From assembly GCA_022885665.1 (NCBI GenBank), contig JAGQDJ010000142.1, positions 1 to 64,000 on the forward strand: 64,000 nucleotides of DNA. The letters are read 5' to 3'. The number at the start of each line of letters is the position of its first letter. Positions within the stretch are counted from its first letter, which is position 1. This document shows, in pieces, positions 44,101-56,600 of this stretch. The notes beneath the pieces are model-generated. The model had not been told where the DNA came from. It saw nothing but the letters and a program-made list of their open reading frames with translations, and made no database searches. The stretch is from Triops longicaudatus (Eukaryota; Arthropoda; Branchiopoda; Notostraca; Triopsidae). The position numbers were made by a program, and so were the translations under genes.

Positions 44101-47100
44101 TTCGCTGTCTGGTTCGTAAGATGAAATTCCCTGTCTTTTTTAAGTTTCGTGTCGGTGGGCTTCAAAACAACGAGGGCGGTCTTGTCAAGGAGTTGTAGAC
44201 TCACTGACCGATTAACGTTAAGACAAGCTACGTTGCTGTGGTGGGAAAACTGGTAATTACATTTTTTGGCCCGTCTTCTCTGACAAGGTAGTTAGGAATT
44301 GCAATCGACGACTTCCGTTACAGTACGGGTGCTTTTGTTGCGTCATGTTAAAGGAGCAAGAAGGCTTCTTAGAAACCGAGACCCCTTTTTGAAAGACTTT
44401 ACACTTGTAGAAAAGTAAACCTTGCAAGGTGGGAAAAGTTGAGGTCATATTTTCTTGATAATGAGCCGAGTTAGTGAGGTTGCAGTTATAGAGGGCTATA
44501 AAAAAAGAAAGGGGTGCAATGTGGGGTAGCAAAGAGGAGTTAGCTTTCCTCTTTTTGCTTCTTTTTCAAGTGTATATAGGAGTCTGTATGATTTTAGGCT
44601 TTGACTTCACAAGCCAAGAGCAAAATTGTTGAAGGATTTTTTTATTAAGAAAAAAAGAAAAAAGGCAATAAGGTCCAGAGCAAAATGCAAGATGTTTCGT
44701 CTAGCCCCAGCACTATACTCTACCCATTACCACCAACCAGAGCCCTATTTTTCAAGAGTTTTATGATCGGACTCTTAGTCACGCACGCTATGAGCAACTT
44801 CTTCTAGCGCTCGAATTTTTAGGGCTTTACTGGACTCGGAGATTTCCTGGTGCTTTCCTTTTGCCATACAGGCAACCTAACCATGTCGTATTCCTCTGTG
44901 GACTTTGATAGTGTGACAGAAATGGGGACCTGTTCAACAATTTTGGGTGTCATCCCAACCTTTTTTTTTTCCTAGAGGGGTTGTTGTTTTAGAAGTGTTC
45001 TTGGGAAGTTTTTCTATCGATACGATGGGACATTTATAAGAGGACAAGTTTGCCTTGGGGTCGAGTACTTAAACTTGTGGTTTTCATTTTGGGAGGTTTA
45101 GTATGAACCCAAGATTGTCACGCTGGGGCAATTAAAGTTGTTTGCAAGACGAAAAAGAATGGGAGCTATGGTTTTAAAAGGGATAGGAACATTTGTGTCG
45201 CTTATAGTCCGGGAGTTTTGCATGCAAACGAGGGCTTTTTTTCCCCCACATGTTTCTCTTTTTGTAATGTGTTAACTAGGGTGAGGTTGATTGAAGGGAA
45301 CAGGGCAAGCAGGAGGGAAGTCGCTGACGAAGAGAAAAAGACTTGTAATGGGAAGAGAAGAACTTGTATTGTCTTGCTTGACGATGGTGAGATTTTATGA
45401 TGCACTTAGGGGCTTTTATGTTGCTAATGAGGGATATCGCATTAAAAGCCAAACGATTTGCCAGAATGAAATAGTATGGCTCATGTATTTTTCTTTTTTT
45501 TCTGTTTTGGCTTTTTTATTTTTATTATTTTTTTTTAAAAAAAAGGGGATGGGGACACGGGATTGTTTTACGCTTAAAGGACAGGTATTGTTGCATTTTA
45601 AAGCTTCATATCTTCGTGGAATGCTTCTGCTTTTCAAGTCAGAAGTTCGTGCTAGAAGGTCCAGCGTTAGCGTGGCAATAGCGGTCATTGTGGGGCGTCA
45701 TGCAATCGAGTGTGACGAATGAGGAAATTCGCAGGGCAGATAAAAGCCAAGGCTACGGTACCCTTCGGACTGTAAAACATGGGTAATCAAAGGTTTCAAT
45801 TTATGTGAGATAATTTGCCAAACAAGCTTCGTTTCTTGAATTCACATAGTCTTCCCCTTTGTAAGAAAACGTAATTATTTTACGTTTTAATAAGAACTTT
45901 TGAGTATAGCGCTGTACTTGGGAAACTTTTTACCCGTTTCAATCTTTTGTTCGGGCTAAAAAAACGTTTCAAGTGAATTCAACTCAATGACAAAATCGAG
46001 ACGATAACGAGCACAAGTTTGCAAGTCTGATTCCAAGCGCGAAGTATTTCGTTGGAAGGATTTCAAAGGACGGATTTTATTAATTAAGTAATGCCGTTTG
46101 GGGGAATAATTTGTTCAAGGCAAAGCTCATGTTACTTGCCAGATTTTATGTGACCCAGACCTTTGACTTGGAATTGGAGGACTTTCAGAGTTTTGGACAA
46201 ATGGAACTGGTGTTGTAAAGGGCTGACCATGAAGTATGTATAGTGAGTATGTGCAGTACGTGGAACAGCTGGTTCCCATCCTGGACTTTGAAATGAGGAA
46301 ACTGACGGAGTTTCCAAACCCGGTCGCGCCCATTTCGTGAACAGTGGAATTGGAATTAGATGCCGTTGCTGCGTATGTGTGTGCATATTTATGATTGTTA
46401 GCTAAATTCTGTTCCCCCACACTGAGCGACATGGGACTTGGCAGAAAATTACGTCGATTTCTAACCTTTTGTCATTTTTGTTGTTTCTTGTTCTCGTTGA
46501 GGAGTTAGAATAAAATTCAAGTGTAGTTTACATAATGTGACTGCCTAACCACTACTGTGCTGCGGGAATTGTGTGTGTGTGTGTCAAGGCAACAGACAGT
46601 CAAGTAAAGGCAAAAAACGGCTAGGGCAGGGGGAGACATCGTTGTCATGCTTATCGGCAGTAATCAGGCTAGGGGGATTGGTAATCGTCCAAGATTTATG
46701 CTGCCATTAAAAGTAACGTTGCATGACGCGGTTTCTACTCGAGAGCAAGAGAGAGGACACGACCAGTTAAGTGAGTTGAGGGTGACGGACAGCCCGCCGA
46801 GTTAAACGGCTACAAGTAAGTTGCCTTGGCCCCGGTGAAAAATTCTCATCATTGCGCGTACATTGTCTTCGCCCGAAACCGAACGTTCCATAGCGAGTCA
46901 GGAGAAAGATGAACCGAAATTTTTCCTCGGGGCAACCACAGCCAAAGACAACCCATCCCGTCCGCTTGAAAGGTTTCAAGATCCTTAACGAATGTGTCAT
47001 TGTCAGCGGAAGGCGAAGTAATTAGCAAAGTTGCAGCAACCGAAAGAGAGAAAGAACAACTTTGTGGTAGCTGTGCGTAAGTCGGCACCACATTTCCTGC

Positions 47101-50100
47101 GACAGTGTCTAGCGTTAGGTACTTTGGGCCGAGATGGGGATTTGAATAGTCTCAAATGAAGAGGTTGTCTAGGTGCTTTGCTAGGGGTTCGTTCTTGGAA
47201 TGTCCTTGATGATAACAAAGCCAAGTCGTCTTGATGGATGGCTTAAAGGAGTGGAGTTTATTTGAAGGCGAAAAAGATAAAACTTTTTAGAACGACAGTG
47301 TGCGGAGCTACAGTAGCTGAACAACTTCTGGTTCTGGGCAAAACCTTCACAACCCCCGTCTTCTTAACTTTGACGGTTTTATCGCCAATTGCTATCCGGG
47401 ATGAGAATGGTTCCGTGAACTCTGCACGTCTCGTTGCACTCGTGGACAAGTTTTTCTAGCATTCTTGTCATCTAGGGTCTAATTGAAGTGTGTGTGCTTG
47501 GCTCAGGGAGTCGAAAACGCGGATAAGATTAGACAGAATAGTTGTAAGTAGAGGAGCGTGACACCTTTTGCAAAATTAGACAACGCCCCAGAGGACTCGT
47601 CTTGGCAGGAATGGTCTTGGTCAGTATTGCTGCTTAGTTTTGCGATGGCAAACTGCGCGCGGGTTACTTAAGAGATAAGCTTCAATTACTTGCCGTAAGA
47701 GACTCTTGGCTAAGTGAATAAGAACAAAAGATAGAAAAGAAAAGCTGTCTAGGGAATTTTAAGCTGTTAGTTCAGGCACATGCCAATATTCATTGTTGGC
47801 ACGATTAAAGCATTCTTCTCCAGGCGCATCAATCGTTGTCTGGGGATAAAAGTGTCTTCTATTTTTTATCTATTTTTTTTTAGAAGGAAAAGACGATAAC
47901 GTTGGCGTAGCAGTCCTGAAAGTGCATATAAAAAAAAAAAAACAGTGGCTCTGTATGTAAAACCACATTAGGACAAGGAAAGATAGTTTGGGTTTGCCCC
48001 CGAACCCCCTGGCGAGTTAATTTAGCCCTTCATTTAGGCCGCATGGGGTCGGGTTCGTTCCGTAGGTGGGGTAATAAGTAAAGAAAGTGGAAGAGACAGT
48101 AGCCATTTTTTTATTTGCTCGAGCTTTGGAACGTGACGATATTACTGCACCGAATCGGGGAAAAAGAGGTTTCGAAATGGATCTATTGACTCAAGTGTCT
48201 CGATATTCCAAGGGCACTCAATTCTGGAAGGACCTGTGTGGATACTATATATGACATATCTGTGCGTACGCGTTACATAAGTTTCCGCTTGAGTAATCAA
48301 GTAATTTTGACTATTTTGTCTCGGACTATCTTAAGATTCATAAACTTAGGCGAATTATTATGGTCCCATAGAAAGTGCACACGGTCGTCTTTCAGTGTGC
48401 CTTAAAGCGACATGTTCGGGGTGCGTGTGCATGTGTATATGTTTGTGAGAACTGCTATGTGTCTTTTCGGTACACTACCTGTCCAAATGCATACAGGTAG
48501 TAAGCTCGTTTGGTACACTACGGTAGTTGGAACAGCAGTAGGTGCCGCTGGGCAAAGTGTCGCGCCGTGCCGCACCCTCTTCGTCGCCCCTCACCACCAC
48601 CACAGGTGCGGTTAAGTCGTTGGTGTGCTACGTTGGTCCAGAGAGGCATGATTTATTAGCAGATTGATGAGCAGCACCCTCCTTTGCCCGAATGGGGAAT
48701 AACTTCTTATGTTGCACTGAATTTCTGCAACAGGTTTTTCCGTACTCTTTCACGGATTTCTGCACGCTAAATGCGACTTGAATTTGGTGTGGTTTGCAGC
48801 GGTGGCGAAGGCAAAACGCCATGCTGGCGTTTTCACTGAAGAAAATCTCAAGTTCTACATGGGAGGGCAATTCGGTTTCACATGGGGGGTGTCGGACCGG
48901 AGGGGTTTAGTTAGTGTTTTCTGTCATTGTCATTGTCGCCTGCGTCACTATGGGGAATAGGATCCAGTCTTAGGGATCAGGGAAACTGCGTTAAGTCGTA
49001 AGAAGAATCTCGTTGGCAAAAGTCTCGCAGGGTTTTTGGACTTGGAAGGGCAGGGCTGGACGTTGGAAACGTTAGGAACAGCGAAAATGTGCCTTGTCGT
49101 GATCTTTATCATGACAGATGGTGGGTTCCGCCATTTTGGCGTCTACTTGGACCATCTTTTGCCTTCCTTGGGCTCGCCAGGCCATTTTTTGAAAGGATAT
49201 TTACATTTTTATGAATTTTTGAATAGCCCTCCCCCCACCTCCCTCTAAAAAAGATCGTATTTGGAATTGAGGAAAAAGCCATAGCCAAAGAGATGGAGCC
49301 AAGTACAGTGTAAATGAATGGAAACTAGGAAAGGGAAAAAAAACATTATTGGGGAAGTTGGATTTGGTGTGGTTGGAGGGATTTCCATTGTTCACCAATG
49401 CCATGAAAAGGTAGAGTAGAGAGAGAGACAGTATTTTCGCTGTGTCATTCTTTAACTGTAACACAGAATTACTCGCTGGCCAGCCCCGAAACCTCCACAT
49501 TTAAGGGGTTCTTTTGTTGGACGAATTTTGAAGGCTTCTATTTTCGAATTCTTTGAATCGCAGGTGAAGTCCGAAACGGTTTGCTTCTCTTTGTGAGCCT
49601 TAAAGAGACAACTTTTCATTGTTGGGACTAAAGACAAATTTCACTGTCAAATTCGGCGTGGCGTCATTATCCGCTGTTACGGCCAAGTTTCCCTGGTGCT
49701 TATCAGGCTTTAGAACGATGATAAAAGTTGAAGGAAAATTAGGCCAGTCCAAATTGACGCACATGGCAAGCATTGCCCTAACAGCCAAAGCTACTTTTAC
49801 CTTGAGACATTTTTTAAAGAAAGCTTTACGAATTTTAGCACAGAAGTAGCGGTTGTGTACAACCATGAATGATTCTATTTGGTTTATTGGCCACATTTGA
49901 AGAAACGTCCAATAAAGCTTCCTTTTGGTAATTGGACTCCTAGTTTCGGTATGAGAGGCGAGATTAGAACGTTGACAAGTTGAATATTGTTGATTGATGG
50001 GGATTCTACTGTTTTACGGATCTGAGAGATTTTGTTAAATTTATTTTATTGACTTTTAACACTTTTCGTTTTTGTGGAATCCAGAACACGGTAGTGATGA

Positions 50101-51695
50101 ATGTTGTGAAGTTATAAAGCTAAACCTCCCGTAGAACTTGGTTAACTCGAGTAAACCGAGCCGGAAAAGTGAAAAATATTCACGGTTTGGACTTTTAGAG
50201 CTCCATGCCTATACATCTGGAGAAGTGTGTACACAATTTATTGATGGAAGGTTGAAGAGAAGCTAGGTTCACCTCGCTTCAACTTCAATAGTTTTGGAGC
50301 AGGGTCGATGGTCAGTGCTATTTTCCCCCTGGTCGTTGACCATTTAAGGGGTGAACCTCTAAGGGAAAATGAGAAAAGAAGTGCCTTTTTAGTTTGTAAT
50401 TTTTTCTCGGATTTCAGAAGGAATTGGTCAAAGTCTGTTTAGGTTTGAGGGCAAGAATTACGTTTTGTTTTTTCTTGGGTCTGTATCAATTGCTGCTGCC
50501 TCTCTGAAAACAGTTTCTTATCGGTTCGAAAGGAGTCGCGCCTCTGGAGACGTTTTTGGGGGGTTGTAATGTCGCGCGCATGTTTCATCGCCCCATGCGA
50601 GCGGTTTTATGGCCTGTTTTGGCGTTACGGTTGTATAGCGTTTTGGGGAGGCTGGGTTGTAAAACTTTTCTCTTCATCTTCTTTGTACCATAAGTTGTTG
50701 CCTTCTCCTTAAGTCGTGTATTTGAGCCCATCGTCTCGACTTTGGAAATAACCAAAGTTTTCCCGTTTTATGACCGCGCACTTGGAATGTTTAATGTTGC
50801 CAGTATAAGATACAGCGAGCCCAGACAGCTCTTCATCCCGTTTTTCGCTTTTTGCTTTCCAGTCGAGCTGTGCTTTACGTAAGAAATGCGTTCCCGCAAC
50901 AAGCCACGTAATGCTAAGCAAGTTTCTGTTGAACAGCTACTGGGCTGTGTTTTAAATACAGAGACTGCTTCGCGAAATCTTGACAACCCTTTGTTATACC
51001 TGACTCTCGTTCCTGTTAATGTGAATAAGTTGTGTTGATATTGCTGCGTTTTTTTTTTTCCACGAGATCAAGATATAGCGGGTTTCACTTGTTTCAATTA
51101 GAAACATAAAGCTAGTTGCACACTAAATGGGCGATTTCGGTTAAATGTAATAACGAGTAGATGGAAGTCTTTCTAATTTTGAAAAGTTGTATGTCCATTT
51201 GAGAGCCTATGCAATAAAGCGGCGCAGCTAACTGATGTACTTGTAGTCTTTTCTCGTCTTCGCTTGGTCAGCGTTATTTTACTTAAGATTTCCCGCCGTG
51301 AACCCACTTCCGTTGCTTATGACGCTGAAGTGTCAGACCGCAGTTCCCTCACTGATTTGCCCGGTTTTCAGACCCACTGGACTATTACCTGTTAAGATTT
51401 TAAGAAAGCGTTTTGATAATCGTTTGTCATAAGCTGTGATAACGTGACGTGTAATCTTACGGAACGTAAGTAAACAATCGCCATTCAGTGCATCCGAGCA
51501 ATGATAGTTTCTTCGTTTCACCATCTGAAATGAGTGGGGGGGATAAAGAATCCACTCTTCTCTTTGAAGCCTTTTTTGAAAGCTTCTTTGGGTGGCTCAT
51601 TGTTGGGATTTCATGCAAGCCGCGTATAGGACTAGATTATACTTCTTAGCGTATGAGCCGTGTTTGGCAAAACCGCAGTTCCATTTATACTCGTA
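41113..51695 (+). other. pan: Large pangolin intron, first part
   Basis: 10.6 kb downstream of exon 3. No pangolin-like exon, RNA gene or nested gene recognised. Purine-rich tracts on the + strand occur (for example 41640-41740 and 45290-45380). The 143-codon frame at 45291-45722 has no family resemblance. A small hairpin with a flanking 10-bp direct repeat lies at 48469-48521. Confidence 0.6.
48469..48521. repeat. Inverted repeat flanked by a direct repeat
   Basis: CTACCTGT (48475-48482) faces ACAGGTAG (48493-48500), and GGTACACTAC occurs at 48469-48478 and again at 48512-48521. Small and of unknown meaning. Confidence 0.5.
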
Positions 51696-52251
51696 CAGTG
51701 GTACCCCCGTTTAACGAACGCATTGTATACCGAACAACTTGTACAACGAACTTGCGCGCGGGCGAAAAAAAGAAGATGGGAAGAAATTTAAGCCCAAATA
51801 AAAATGTATAATCCAAATCAGGTTGAAGCGAACAGATGCTTCGACATATTTAACAAAAATGCTTTGCAGTTCTCTAGAACGGTATTAAGTAAAAGACAAA
51901 AGTAAGCCACATTAAACGGATTCTTCCAATCAGTGCTTGACATGAAAACTAAGGCTGATATGTAAGACGTAAAAGATGGAAGATATTTGTGACACACCAC
52001 CAGAGTGGCCTTGAGAGCCACTAATTGAACGAAACTGATTGCTACATGTTTAACTAAATATTTTGACAATCAGTATTTTAAATGATTTTCTCCGATTGTT
52101 AAATTAATTTTTCATGATTTGGCCAGGGATCAGAAACGGATCAAAAGGATTTCCATTGATTCTTATGATAAATAGTGTTTATTATAACGAGCGCTTCTTA
52201 AACTGAACGCCGTCCAGGAACGGATTAGTTTCGTTAAATGGGGTACTACTG
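51696..52251 (+). mobile_element. Pogo/Tigger-like DNA transposon remnant, 556 bp
   Basis: Terminal inverted repeats: left CAGTGGTACCCCCGTTTAAC, right (as reverse complement) CAGTAGTACCCCATTTAACG, about 23 bp with two mismatches and one indel. A TA dinucleotide lies on each side (51694-51695 and 52252-52253), the pogo-type target duplication. After the left end come loosely repeated units (TATACCGAAC, TACAACGAAC) usual in such termini. On the + strand from about 51824 there is a broken frame (RCFDIFNKNALQFSRTVLSK, stop, ATLNGFFQ) that looks like the end of a degenerate transposase; this reading is inference. It sits inside a pangolin intron and cannot move by itself. Confidence 0.75.
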
Positions 52252-53589
52252 TATTTAAACTGCAAATCGGGCGCTGCAAAACAAACCTTTTCGGTTTTCT
52301 TGTTTTTCTTATTCTGTATTGTTCACCTCCTCCGAAACCCGCACAAGTTTTTCGTTTCTGTAGTTTGACTATTTTTTATCTGTACTTCTGTGTTTACCCA
52401 GCACAGTTGCGTGACTGGGAAGGAACGAGTTGAGATAAAGGCGAACATACACAGAGCGGACAAGACGTCTCTATTCTTATTTGTTCGTCGCGTCTTGCTT
52501 GCCTTGTTCGTCAGTTGTGGGGGAAATGGCGCGGGAGTTCCTCGTGACTTGCTAGCATGCTCATTTCCTCAGCGTACCCTGTCATTACTCGAGGCAGCTA
52601 AAACCTATACACCTTGGACTGAGCCCGAATGGAAATACCAAAGGTAGTTTCACACTCAGTGCCACTCGGGTGTTTCCAGAAGAAGGGCCCTTTAGCGCAC
52701 CCCCTTCTTTTTTTTTGTATTTTTTCTTAAGGATAAGAGGGGGTTGACTACCTAGCACAGTTCATTCTTGAGAACAGCAATTCCTTCCATCAATTCAGGT
52801 GTCACGTTCAGCAGCATTCCTACAGGCGTTCGATTTTTTTGTGGAGGCTCTTGTCTGAAGGGTGTTTCCGAGAAAGACTGTAAACGCCACGAGGAGAGAG
52901 ATTTTTATGTTAAAATGCCGTTTCTTTCCAAAAGTTTTCAAGAAGGGGCGTGTCTGTCCCAGGGAGACATACAACGGACACTGCGGCGATTCGGCGCCAT
53001 TTCTACCAGGTCTGGCGTGGCGATCCTCATTGCCTTGATGGGACTAACCTATCCCCCATCGTTCCTTTCCTCAGCAATCGTAAATATTAAAAAAGTAATT
53101 AAAGCCAGTGGCTTGACGAGCCCCGACCCGCGAGCCTGAACTTATCACGTTAACTTCGGAATAAATTAGTTCGGAGGGAAGTCCAATGTGCGAAATGATG
53201 AAGTGGAAACGTTGGGGCACTGGAAAATGGGTTAGACGAAGTTTGGACAGGGGTGTGCTAATTAATGACTTACCTTTCTTTATAGAAGTAAAAGTATCAT
53301 AGGAAGGTACACATGGGGACTGATGACATACCGGAACGAAAACTTGTTAGAAAATTAGGGAAATGTCTGACACGAGCCCCTTCTGGCACGAGGACAATAA
53401 GAAATCCCCAAGTTGTAAAAATATGCCGTTTGTCGCGTTTTGAAATGTCTCCAGAGGCTTGATAGCTAATAAAGATGCCTCTACTTGGTTATTAACAAGA
53501 AGGGTGGTGGGGGTTGTCGATTTTCGTTTTTATTTTATCCAGTGGCTGTTGCAGTGGCGGAAAATGTGGCCGAGGCTGTTAAACGAGGC

Positions 53590-53627
53590 TGACAGCGTGA
53601 AAGATGCCGCCTTTTTTCACGCTGTCA
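53590..53627. repeat. Perfect 13-bp inverted repeat
   Basis: TGACAGCGTGAAA (53590-53602) and TTTCACGCTGTCA (53615-53627) around a 12-base loop. It would fold as a strong hairpin on either strand. It is shorter than a usual animal microRNA precursor stem. Confidence 0.7.
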
Positions 53628-56600
53628 CCCTTGATAGGATACAAAGGGAAAAACATATAGACCGCGCCCCCCTTTCGCACTCAGGCGCACGCGTTGCTCA
53701 CTTCGTGAGTGAGTGACAGCCTGACATTGTTGGCCGTGTTCTAGACAAGCATCTTTTCGCATTTTCTAAGGTCCGGGCCCCGGCCGGGGCGCCCTCCCTT
53801 GTTGGAAACTATGTAGATACTACATTTTCAGAATGAGTAGCAGTGTAAGAAGAAATGTAATCATCGCGGAGTGCCGGGGTGGCAAGTTCTTTTCAATCCG
53901 TATTGCTGCCTACAAGGAATGCTGCGCACGCAGGAGACTCATCAGCATATTGGAATAGGTTCTAGTGACGGGGCACCGTATTCTTACTGGTTATGAAAAG
54001 TTTCTTGTCAACTCTAAAGGCAAGGGTAAGCGAGTTCGTGTGTGGTCATCTATACAAGATTACATGGATGACACCAACAGCGAGCGTGTCAAGAACTAGT
54101 CAAGTCGTTACTCTGTGCAAAATCCTAAGGTAATTAAAACAGTAGAAAACTCTCGGGCGTTTATGATTCCCAGGAATTTCATGGGCTGTAACCTTTGCTA
54201 AACTCGTCGAAAATGCTTTATGAGACTGGAAAGTTACGTTCACTTTCGTTGGCAGAAGCAATTGGAAATTAGAGAAATTGTTTAGTTTTATTTCCGTTTC
54301 CTTATAGATAATCAAAAACAAGCGTGAGCTAAGCTCTTGCTTGATACTAGAATTCCTTTCTGTTACATAACAATTAAAAGAACTTGATATTGAGGTTTTG
54401 CTTTCGTTAGCATTCGCGTGTACAATGTATTTTTTTTTTCTGCGTCGGTGCTCTTGGATTTTCTAAATGCTTGCAGGGCAAGTTCGCGTACAGTAACAGC
54501 AAATAAAATTTTACCGTGATATATTTGCTAAAGAATGAGTGAATGACGAATGAAGACTGACGGTTTGGCAGTTCACGAAGAGGTGATCCTATTGTTGTAG
54601 GACACGGTAAGCCCGAAGCTGTCTCTGAAGTATTTTGTGTGTATTAGTGTTGTGAGTTTCGTGTCGAAAGTAACGAGCTCCGAGCAGATCTATGTGTTGC
54701 GTGCAGGCTTCAGCAAGAACCGAGTTAACGACTGGGAGGCTGGGCGAAACTTTTCAACCATAATTTTTTCTAGCTTGTAAGATCGAGTTTTGCTCTCTCG
54801 AAACAGGTGGCTGAGTGTGGTGTGGCGTCGTGAGTCCTGGAAAATGCCCACCAACTTTAGCAACAACAAAGGGGCCCATTGTTATTTTTTTTTTTCGTTT
54901 TGCTCTTTAAGTATGCTTTGGGAAGTATTGAGATAGAACCACGACGGGCCGCAAGATTTTTGCGCCAAAGAATTATCGGAATTTTGGTGTGTAGGTGGCC
55001 GCAGAAGGCCATCAGTATGCAAAGTTTAACGGTGAGTCTAAAGCTGCAGGGGGGTTTACAGACATCGAGGCTGGGGAGGAAATAGATAAAAAAGTCAAGG
55101 AATTCTTTGGGACAAGGGTTGTTAGACAACGGAAAAAATACAAGTTTCTTTTTGTCAATAGAATTGGGGAAAAAAAGAGTCTGGCTAAGCACCCCTCGAG
55201 TTATGGGCGAATCGCCCCCACCTGAGCGTTGGTGCTCGACTCCCTGCTAGCCCAACTTGTTGGCCTGTCTTGCAGTCGGCGATTTGTGGCACCCGAACCC
55301 ACGGGAATCTAACCGAATCGCGTAGCATCAGGCACCAAGTTTGGCACATTTGCATAGATTGCTTATAACGTCTAGTTGGAACGAAGCGAAGAGAGAGAAC
55401 CCAAACGTGTTCGCTTTCTCGCTCCGGAAATTGCCGACGGACCCCCTTCAGCCAGTTTCTGCGTCTTTACAAGTTGTAGTTTGAAAAAGAAGCATAAGAA
55501 GGAAAAAAAAGGGTAATTCAGAGAGCTGCGAAAGAAAAGAATGGAAGTAACAGCATGGAAAGTGTTAGATTCCCAATTGGGGAAAAATTTTCTGACGAAG
55601 CGGTTTAGGTTTCATGTGTGGTAATGAGGGAACATGGGTATGTTGGTCGTGTTGAGGAGAAAAAGGATGCCTGTAGGCCAAGAAAAAAAAAATGGAGCGG
55701 AAAAGACTTTTGGGTAAGTTTGGGTAAAGTTGTGTAAGCCAAAATTGCTGGTACTTGGGCTTTAGGTCTTTTTCGGTGACATCTTTACGAGAGGGCCAGC
55801 AGCGGGTGTCATGAGGGCTCATCTGATCCGGCGCTTGGTTAACATGTGGGTTTTGAACACTGGAGACGGTTCCGAATTTTCTACGGCGCTTTAGAAGTTT
55901 TGGGTGTGAAAAATAGCTACTTTTGTGCATTTCAAAACTTTCGGTCATGAAAAATAGCTTCTTTCGTCTGCGGCAGAAAATATTTATCAGAAGCTTAAAT
56001 CCCGTAGGTTTATGGTATTTTTGTAAAATGTGTACTTTACTTTCTGTCGTTATTGAAGCAGACGTCATGTTAATTATAGGTATTAACTGTTTCAATTGCA
56101 AGCAATGAGTTTTCGCCCTGAATTGTAGTAATGTGAAAACCAGCAGTAGCATTATGTCAAAGGCCAAGAGTGTTACTACCAGTTGTAGGCTTCATTGTTG
56201 GACATGATATGGGTCAAATAATGGAGTGCGTTGTCTCACACCGTGGTGAAAGCCTCGTTTAGCGATTGGTCTGTAATTGGTTAGCGGTACCAGGCGCTGA
56301 AAAGGCTTGTTTATCCCCACGTACGGAAGCAACAAGACTCATCAGCACCTGTACACCTGTCATAATGAGAAATTGAAGGATGAACTCCCAGTCGTGACCT
56401 TGTGAACCTTTTTGGCTCCATCTCTTTTCACAACCTTTTAAGTTCGTTTACCTTACCCCCAAACCCATCTAACCTGTGTGCGAAAATAGCATATTCTTTT
56501 TCTTGCATTTTGTCTCGGGTCGACGAATATTATTGAGAATCATGGGTTGGTTACTTAGGGTCAGCGCCTGTCTTGGGATGTTTCAGTGTGCTACTGCACT

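Noticed and set aside
46127..46432. Two overlapping minus-strand frames of 84 and 101 codons
   Set aside because: No recognisable domain, no splice logic, and two frames open at once suggests composition rather than coding.
46569..46584. GTGTGTGTGT microsatellite
   Set aside because: Short simple repeat of ordinary kind.
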